A stretch of DNA of 64,000 bases from the NCBI RefSeq assembly GCF_030272615.1, contig NC_081414.1, positions 662,792,438 through 662,856,437 on the forward strand, read 5' to 3'. A program made the translations under genes and the position numbers. The notes under the pieces are model-generated. The model made no database searches. It had not been told where the DNA came from and was given only the letters and a program-made list of their open reading frames with translations. Positions within the stretch are counted from its first letter, which is position 1. Each line of letters opens with the position of its first letter. This stretch comes from Cryptomeria japonica. Its lineage: Eukaryota; Streptophyta; Pinopsida; Cupressales; Cupressaceae. This document shows, piece by piece, positions 57,521-64,000 of this stretch.

Positions 57521-59076
57521 TGATTGTACGTTAGGAAATAGGAAATCATCACAAGACAAGATAAACGTAATAGCTCAATCACAAGAAGCATTCATTGCAA
57601 TGATCTATCCTAAACAACACTCAATAGAGACATGAAACAAAAGCATTCAAAACTAGAATTTAAGCAAACCAAAGGTGAGATTTGAATGCTCCTTCATGTG
57701 GCTCCATTGTTCTTCTTTCCTCTTCAAATGGTTTGGTTGTGGATCTCACCTACAAGTGCACACACAAAATTGAAAGCAAGTAGATGAGATTTTTGATCAA
57801 GTGTACTAGAAGCATAAATTCGATAGTTTGATTACCAATTAGCTTTGATTGATGAAGATCATCCAATTTATAGAAAAATTGGAGAGATGACAAGATTAGC
57901 ATGATTCAATTCAAATGGAAATTGCAAATCAATTATGTCAATTATGACAAATTATGACAAATTATGCACTTTCTATGCAAAATTTGTTGATTGATAATTT
58001 ATGACAAATTATGACAACTTCTATGTCAAAATTGATTGATTGTCAATTATGACAAATTTATGACAAATTGACATGTCATTTCCATGAATTTACGAGAGAA
58101 ATAGGAGGAAATTGAAATTAGGAATTAGAAAATTAGGAAATTAGAGAATTAAGAATTTAGGAATTAGGTAAATTAATTAATAATTTGTCATTTATTAATT
58201 AATTCACAAAGAGGAATAATTAGCCAATTAAATGAACATTTAATTGTGATGAGAAGACTTAGGATAAATAAATAAATTATTAATCCTAAAAGAGGAAATG
58301 ACAAACCGGGTTAAATGATTAAATCATGAAACCTTAGAAGATGAATTAGCAATGTGAGAATGACAATTAGGTCTTGACAAAGGATAATTGATATCGATTA
58401 TGATTTGATAAATGACCAATGTGATAAATGATTTGACTGATAAATGCGCCAATTGACGAGGAACAATGATTGATTGATCCAAATTGACATAATTGAGACA
58501 AACAACGATCGATGACAAATCGATCGCAAAATGACAAGATTGACAAGAGGACAAGAATCGATGACAAAATAGATTGCAAAACAACAATATTGAAAATGAC
58601 CACGATCAATGACGAATCGATCGCAAAATGACAAGATCGAACATGACAATGACCGATGACAAATCAATCGTTAAAACGACAAGATTGAAAATGATAAGGA
58701 TTGATGATAAATCGATCGCCACATGACAAGATTGATAAGAGGACAACGATCAATGACAAATCGATCGCAAGATTGACAAGAGGACAAAACCCTAATTAGG
58801 ATTGACGATGTCCAAAATGATGACAAATAAGCATGCACATTGATGCAATAGGATAAGATCGATTAAAATCATGACTGGATAGTGTTGTCGACAAGACCAA
58901 ATTTGAGAGCGAGATAAAGGAAGAATGTAGAAGAAAGACTCGATGTTCGTAAATGATAAAAACCAAGTACGAATCATAGGAGAAATGTTAATGCGATGCA
59001 AAAAAACCTAAAATGAGGCAATGCGCAAATGTTAAAGTATGACTCCGCAAGCGTTGACCATTTTTAGGTGTCTACA
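57521..59076 (-). repeat. 3' LTR of gypsy element F (about 1.56 kb)
   Basis: The minus-strand start TGTAGACACCTAAAAATGG at 59076 is sharp because a PPT precedes it. The other end is placed at a TG near 57521 or 57525. The LTR is rich in GACAA and ATTATGACAAATT repeats (57930-58080) and carries the 48-bp tandem array at 58511-58790. Confidence 0.7.
58511..58790. repeat. 48-bp tandem repeat, six copies, in the element F LTR
   Basis: Copies of GATGACAAATCGATCGC and the following AAAATGACAAGATTGA start at 58511, 58560, 58608, 58655, 58703 and 58752, spaced 47-49 bp. Most contain the palindrome CGATCG. Confidence 0.88.
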
Positions 59077-59095
59077 TTTTGCCCCTCTTTGAGAC
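59077..59095 (-). promoter_or_regulatory. Polypurine tract of element F
   Basis: On the minus strand GTCTCAAAGAGGGGCAAAA precedes the LTR start TGTAGACACC. Confidence 0.75.
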
Positions 59096-59986
59096 AATGC
59101 GATTTTAAGCGTTGTTTCAAAGAACAATAATGAAAATGCCCCAGACAATAATAATGACATATGCATGCCCCCTCGAGGAATTGGCCAGAAATGTCTAGAA
59201 AAGAGGCCAATTGATCGATAAGAATGATAGGAGACAATAGGATCGAACAGACTGACAAGACTGATGGAATAAATGTTAGTAAGATGAAATTAGACAGAGG
59301 ATAGTTAAAGACGAAGAAAAACTTGCTTTCAGTAATGCACTTTGTAGGTGAGAACCTTTATTTAATGTAGCCAAACGGATACGGCGCAACATGGCAATGA
59401 AGGCCAGAGCAATAATGCAATCCTTTTTGCAAAAGACAGACACATCAGAGACAAACAACAATCACAACAAAAAAGAAAAGGACCATGAACCATCCCGGTC
59501 ACTCTAAATCACTCAGTGACATCATCGAGCAACATAGGAACATGATTGAAGCCAAAGATAAATCAATTAAAAAGATAAGATGCACAAATTCCAACAAATC
59601 AAACAAACATCTTGATCTTCATTGTCAAAAGTTGAAAGTGTTGATAGGACGATCATGCTGTCTGGTTTCAGGGAATGCTGTACCCCGTCTAAGACAAGAC
59701 ACAGTCTGGTTTCGAGTATACCACACCCTGTATAAGACCCATGATAATGTGCCAAGGACGAATTGATTTGGAGGTTGATTGATATGACAAGTGCGATCAG
59801 TTTGAATGTCTGGTTTGAGTAACAAGTTCATCTGTTAATGCATGATTTCATTAACACACAATGTTTGATTGCATGTCGTTGGATGTATACTCAATGATCT
59901 GTCTATGCACAAAAAGAGATCCTTTATTGCAAAATGCTTGTTTTTGGATTTTAATGTTTTTGAAATGTTTTTGGGTTCATTTTTTT

Positions 59987-60175
59987 CAGGACTTTTTATG
60001 TTTTTTAGGGATTTTTCATTTTTTCAATTTTTAGATACTTTTTTCAGGACATTTATTCAATTTTTTTTTGAAGATTTTTTTAGGACATTATTCAATTTTT
60101 TTTGAAGATTTTTTCAGGACATTATTTGATTTTTTTTTTTTTTTTTCAGGACTTTATTCGATTTTTTTAGATTTT
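59987..60175. repeat. T-rich imperfect tandem repeat in element F
   Basis: A CAGGAC or TAGGAC core followed by ATTATTCAATTTTTTTT recurs at about 59987, 60046, 60083, 60115 and 60147, the last four spaced 32-37 bp. It is separated by long T runs, including 60130-60146. Confidence 0.7.
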
Positions 60176-60827
60176 GCCCCCAGTGTCTAGCAAGGCAAGG
60201 AATATGACAGGTGAATAAATAGGCTTGCTGAAATGATGGTGGATAGAGGGAAGACAAAGGCCTTTTATTATGGAGACAACGCAGATGCAATTTTCAAGGG
60301 CTATTGCATGATGAGACAAGAGACTGGATATGACAATGTAAAGCAGTGACATGGCATGAAGGACATGTCAAGAGGTTTTTGAAACCATATTTAAATTTTG
60401 CGTCCTTATGTCAGATCAAGATCAAGGAATGAAAAAGAGTGTATGGATAGTGATAAGATATGGATAGGATAAGCAAGACCAAGAATGGATAAGGGACATG
60501 GACTAAAGGTTGAGATTGGCTAAGGGATAGTGGCAGAAAGTTGCAATAAGCTAGGGAATATGGATGAAAGGTTATAATAAGCAAATGGATAAATGACCAA
60601 AAGCTATGATAGACTGAAAGCTGTAAATACGATACATGATGCTCATGAAGATCCTCAGCCTTGTCAAGATCAAAGGTGGAGAGAGGAAATGGACATGAGG
60701 GACAATAGGATATGAAGGGTAATGACATGGTATGATAGGATAATGGAAAAATGAAGGACAAAAGGATATGAAGGAGGAAACCTGCCCCCAAGTGTGGTGT
60801 GCAAGAAGTTCATAAATTACACATGAT

Positions 60828-60965
60828 GCCTGTTTGCCAGTTTTTCATCATGGTACTTTCCCAAGGCGCCTGTTTGCCAGGTTTTCACCAGTGAACGAAT
60901 TATTTTTGCTTTACTTTTTTTTTTGTTTTTGTTTTTTTTTTTTTCACTTTTTTTTTTTTTTTTTT
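60828..60965. repeat. Duplicated GCCTGTTTGCCAG segment and poly-T tract in element F
   Basis: GCCTGTTTGCCAG followed by TTTTCA occurs near 60829 and 60870, 41 bp apart. A tract dominated by T follows at 60914-60965. No coding signal is seen. Confidence 0.65.
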
Positions 60966-61139
60966 GACTTTTTCAATAGAAGATGGACACATGATAGGGG
61001 ATGGAAGAAGGACTCAAGCGTCTTTTTTTTCTAGATAGTAGCCTTGAAAAAAAAAAAATGGACCATGACCTTTAAAAGTATGCTCAAAGACATTGGTTGG
61101 ATAAGGACATGGAAAATGAGATGAAACTAAGGCAAGGAT

Positions 61140-62320
61140 TTATGCAAAGGATTGGATCAAAGGGATCGAAGGATGGAAAATATGCATTGGATAATGGATG
61201 GGGTATTGGAAGAATTGGGCTTCAATGGATGGAAATGAAGGCAAGATCGACATTGGCACACACCTTGAGGGGTGATGGACTGAAGGAGGAAGAGTGGGTT
61301 TTGGGTACAGAGATTTTGAGGAAGGAAAGGCTATGGATTTCGGGACATAAGGGCCCAAAATGGATGAAGAAGGTGATGAAGGAATAGACTTGGAAAGTTT
61401 GGATGGAGGAATAGCAATTTTGGATGCTAAGTTTGATGTTTCTTTAGGCTTTTGTGCTTCAAGGAGCTGCTTAGGGATCCACATGGTTTTTGATTTTTCA
61501 TGCTTTTGTGGTTCCTTGGAGTGCATGGCTTGCACAAGGGATTTAGGAACCCATATATATTTTGACTTTGCTTTATTTTGCTCAGTGGGCCTTTGTGGCC
61601 TTTTGGATATTTCTTTTTCTTTGTAGATCATATTTTGCTTTCTTTTGACATGTCGATTATATTGGACATGTTGATCCTTGAATACATGTGGATTTCTAGA
61701 CTTATGACTTGTATACTTGGCATTCAAATTGCTTGGAGGAGGAAAGGAATGTATGGATGGATATGAATGAAATGGACTTCTTTTGGATTGATGAAATTTA
61801 CTCAAGGATGTGTGCCTTTGCTGACCTTTCATAGAGGACGAAGGGATATAAGGACCTAAGATGGATGGAAGGGATGATGGGGAAGGGATATGTTTTGATC
61901 TTGATGGAGGGATACCAACGTCTTGAGAGTGAGTTGTGTAGACATGACCTTGAAGATTTTCTTCCACATGAAGGGATTCTTGCTTATGGAGATCTACTCC
62001 TTTTCCTTTATGAATATCTTGACTTGTAGGATACTCTTTTCTTTGGGAAGAAGACGCGAGTCCATTATGAGGTGGATATGATATGAGAGAAATAATGAGA
62101 TCCTGAAGTGGATCGGATTGCACCAAAGTGGAAGAACCCATTAAGCATGTCGAGGGTTCATGAACATCTTGCACTGACACGTTAGAATCATGAGGGGGAT
62201 TAGGATCCTGAGGGTGATTAGGATCATGTAGTGGACATGGTTCAATGCCAGGCTCTTCAAGAGATGGAATGGGAGGAATAATGGGATCCTCAAAAGAAAT
62301 GCGATCTTGGAGGAATAATG
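61140..62320 (-). CDS. Pro/Ser/Lys-rich ORF of gypsy element F, partial at its 5' end
   Basis: An intact minus-strand frame ends at 61140 and stays open upstream to the element edge at about 62320, so the true start is lost; about 390 codons remain. The upstream part has DPIIPPIPSLEEPG and Pro-rich DPNHPQDPNPPHDSN. The centre has two related units, SKYIWVPKSLVQAM and SKTMWIPKQLLEA, and two SILGPY(I/V)P motifs. Composition is Pro, Ser, Lys and His-rich and probably unstructured. I do not recognise a domain. It lies on the sense strand of the element, upstream of its 3' LTR, so it is probably an element-encoded protein rather than a host gene. It has no internal stop, unlike nearly everything else here. 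Confidence 0.5.
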
Positions 62321-62324
62321 GGAT

Positions 62325-63132
62325 GACACTCTAACAACTGATGAGAAAGAACAAGTTGAAAATAGTGTTATATTGCACATGGATATGTACAAGAAATTTT
62401 TGATGGAAGTAGTCAATGAAATACCAGATGGATTATTCAAAAGACTCGAGGCAAGAAGATAGGTAGTGATAGAATTGGATAAGAAAATAAAAATTGAGAA
62501 GCTACTTGCTTGTTGTATATCCGGTAAACTCTCCACAAGAAATTGATGATCTAATTGCAAATGCCAACCGGTCAGTATTCTCTACTACACACTGACATAT
62601 TTCACTAATGGTAGGAAGAGTTAATGAAGTGACAGAGGAAATAGAAGATGGATGGGATATATTCGTGGTTGAGAAAGAAAAATAAGAAGAGTACAGGAAC
62701 CCTAAACCCATAAAGGTATATCAGAAAGATAGAGACAAGGGGAAAGGTAAAGTTGGTGGACCACCAAGTATCAAGGTTAGAGACAACTTACCCCCACCTT
62801 CTTTAAATACTCCACCGGTAAAATCAACAACTAATGAAGATCAACCGACAACTGAGAGTATGGATGTAGAGGATAATAATCCTAATCCTGAAGTCCTATT
62901 TACTGTGAATTTTGATACTTAGAAGATCAACATAGTAGTAGACAAAGATACAATAGAAGAGTCAGATATGGCTAGTGAGCCTTTGGTGACTAATGAAACT
63001 GATAAACTGATTGATGATAAAGAGAAAAAGGTAGAGATTGAGACACAGACTGAGGAAATGAAACCTACAGAGAAACAAATAGAGAAAAAGGCTCCAAAAC
63101 AACAACAACCAGAATAGGTACATAAGGAAACA
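62325..63132 (+). other. Linker region of element D ORF2
   Basis: This part of ORF2 lies between the F insertion and the long open C-terminal stretch. It encodes MVGRVNEVTEEIEDGW near 62608, which matches the start of element C at 47376, then a basic KDRDKGKGKVG segment and an acidic Thr/Glu-rich stretch with stops near 62683, 62920 and 63115. Confidence 0.6.
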
Positions 63133-64000
63133 GTGCCATCGGTAACTAATGAAGTAGGAAAACCAGTGCTTAAAGAAATGCAGACACAAACTGACCTACC
63201 AGAGGTCAATACAAGCTTGGTTACTTCCACCGGTACTCAAATTGCTGATTCATCATCAAGCTTCAAATCAACCAATGTGACTGAGGTACTACTTGATTCT
63301 ATCAAGAAGATAACTAACTGTAGCTCACAAGCTTACAAAGCAATTGATGATACCATACCAATTTTGAAGGTAATTGCACCTAACTGTAATATAGATAACA
63401 AAGATTCTTTAGGACAATTGGATACACTGTGTAAATACATCTCACAAAACATTGAGAAAATAAAGGAAGATTCAGTGAAGGATAAGGTAGAAATTGAAAA
63501 ACATAAATTCTTTGATGAACAAATAAAGAAGTGTAATAGAGATTTTGACACACTTCTACCAGAACTATGTAATTTGTTGAAAGAATACAAAAATCTATAT
63601 AAAGATACCTGTAAAACAAAGTTATTGACTATAGATATTGACAAGAAAATGAGAAAGGTGCAGGATGAGATAAATGAACTTGTAGACAGCTTTGTCAACT
63701 CACTTGATACACTATCAGTTTTTGAGGAGAAGATAATAAATTTTGAGGAAGAACTAAAATTGGAAAGAGAGAAAGAAAGAATAATAAATAAGGCAAAACA
63801 TTTGAGATCTAAACTACATCCAAGATTGGACTATCTACCATCTCTGCGGAAGGAAATTTATGAGGCACTAATACAGGGAAGCAAAACACTGGCAGAGCAT
63901 TTGTAGCATCTCACCGGTATAGTGAAGAGACAGCAATAAAGGATAGCAAAAAGTTTATGGATAGTATAAACTTGATTTTGGGAGATCTTTTTCAAATTAT

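Larger units (their letters stand above)
57521..62324 (-). mobile_element. Truncated gypsy element F (minus strand) inside element D
   Basis: One LTR (57521-59076) with a PPT beside it, about 2 kb of T-rich untranslated DNA and a Pro/Ser/Lys-rich ORF that is open at the right-hand edge. The LTR start on the minus strand, TGTAGACACCTAAAAATGG, and the PPT CAAAGAGGGGCAAAA are gypsy-like. The 5' LTR, gag and pol are absent. The left edge is the LTR terminus; the right edge is internal, so a deletion removed the 5' half of F together with part of D. Confidence 0.7.
57282..63906 (+). pseudogene. Element D ORF2, split by gypsy element F, unknown function
   Basis: The N-terminal piece 57282-57520 starts MASTSAIEYIANPTTVEVIK; GVVYVEDPRMYIHCNIEELG aligns with the element B N-terminus (VEDVRFYTKSCVEEIG). 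A stop lies at 57489. The C-terminal piece resumes near 62322 with DDTLTTDEKEQVENSVILHM, which parallels element B near 37330. It has stops near 62461 and 62536, a frameshift near 62540, then an acidic linker and a 257-codon open stretch (63133-63906) rich in Lys, Glu, Asp and Leu and probably coiled coil, ending KTLAEHL. About 1.4 kb of ORF2 present in B between the two pieces is missing here. No catalytic motif is visible. Confidence 0.68.
54964..64000 (+). mobile_element. Non-autonomous LTR element D (relative of B and C), 3' end beyond window
   Basis: 5' LTR 54964-55761, degenerate PBS, Gag-like coiled-coil/zinc-knuckle gene, spacer with TATA-like motif, and an ORF2 split by gypsy element F (57521-62324). 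It sits inside the RT of copia element E; the base string before it, CTTTG, is the expected TSD. The gene order matches element B. No protease, integrase or RT is visible. The 3' LTR must lie to the right of the window. Confidence 0.83.

Noticed and set aside
58324-58667. Overlapping minus-strand frames over the 48-bp repeat array
   Set aside because: The frames exist because the repeat unit is a multiple of three without stops; no independent coding evidence.
57930-58790. CRISPR-like array
   Set aside because: Repeats are direct and contiguous without unique spacers, and the host is a plant; it is a tandem repeat in an LTR.
60411-60791. Minus-strand frame of 126 codons with hydrophobic, His- and Tyr-rich text
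   Set aside because: It lies in the untranslated region of element F in repetitive DNA; looks like a membrane protein only because of T-rich composition.
60914-60965. Poly(A) tail of a retrogene
   Set aside because: The T tract is impure and no gene body adjoins it; it lies inside element F.
63333-63698. Minus-strand frame opposite element D ORF2
   Set aside because: The plus strand shows homology to elements B and C; the minus frame has none.

Overview
This window is intergenic DNA from a seed plant with a large, transposon-filled genome. The AT-rich composition, the many long TGTTGGCA-type LTRs and the depth of nesting suggest a gymnosperm such as a conifer, but that is inference and the species cannot be fixed from the sequence. 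I recognise no ordinary host gene, no rRNA or tRNA gene and no CRISPR array. Almost every coding stretch is a decayed transposable element. Structural claims rest on LTR ends, primer binding sites (PBS), polypurine tracts (PPT) and target-site duplications (TSD) read directly; family names come from protein motifs.

Layout. 1-6011: Ty1/copia element 1, with its 5' LTR cut by the window edge. 6012-7963: AT-rich spacer. 7964-10795: relic of a transposase-like gene of an unnamed family. 10796-about 24440: a Tat-like Ty3/gypsy element, split by the complete copia element 2 (11491-18899, TSD TTTTC) and by a minus-strand solo LTR (20199-20996, TSD AAGAG). 24441-28033: no recognisable gene. 28034-33012: gypsy element H with two LTRs and gag-protease only, holding a probable solo LTR at 29222-30445. 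33549-47378: a LINE, split by non-autonomous LTR element B (34128-42109, minus, TSD GGCCT) and by a copia solo LTR (43288-44795, TSD AGTTG/AGCTG). 47378-49889: the 3' half of element C, a relative of B. 49890-51578: a minus-strand gypsy protease-RT-RNase H fragment. 51579-54963: the 3' part of minus-strand copia element E. 54964 to the end: element D, another relative of B, containing a truncated gypsy element F (57521-62324).

The most interesting content is the B/C/D group. These LTR elements carry a Gag-like coiled-coil protein with four or five CCHC zinc knuckles and then, where pol should lie, a second long ORF with no visible protease, integrase, reverse transcriptase or RNase H. In B this second ORF spans 3.36 kb in one reading frame. 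In B and D a TATA-like motif lies about 140 bp before its ATG. The group shares the initiator-tRNA-Met PBS, repeated PPTs and the LTR motif CCCACCGTGGTTTTTCCC with the pol-bearing copia elements of this window, which suggests mobilisation in trans by copia machinery. The second point of interest is the transposase-like relic at 7964-10795.
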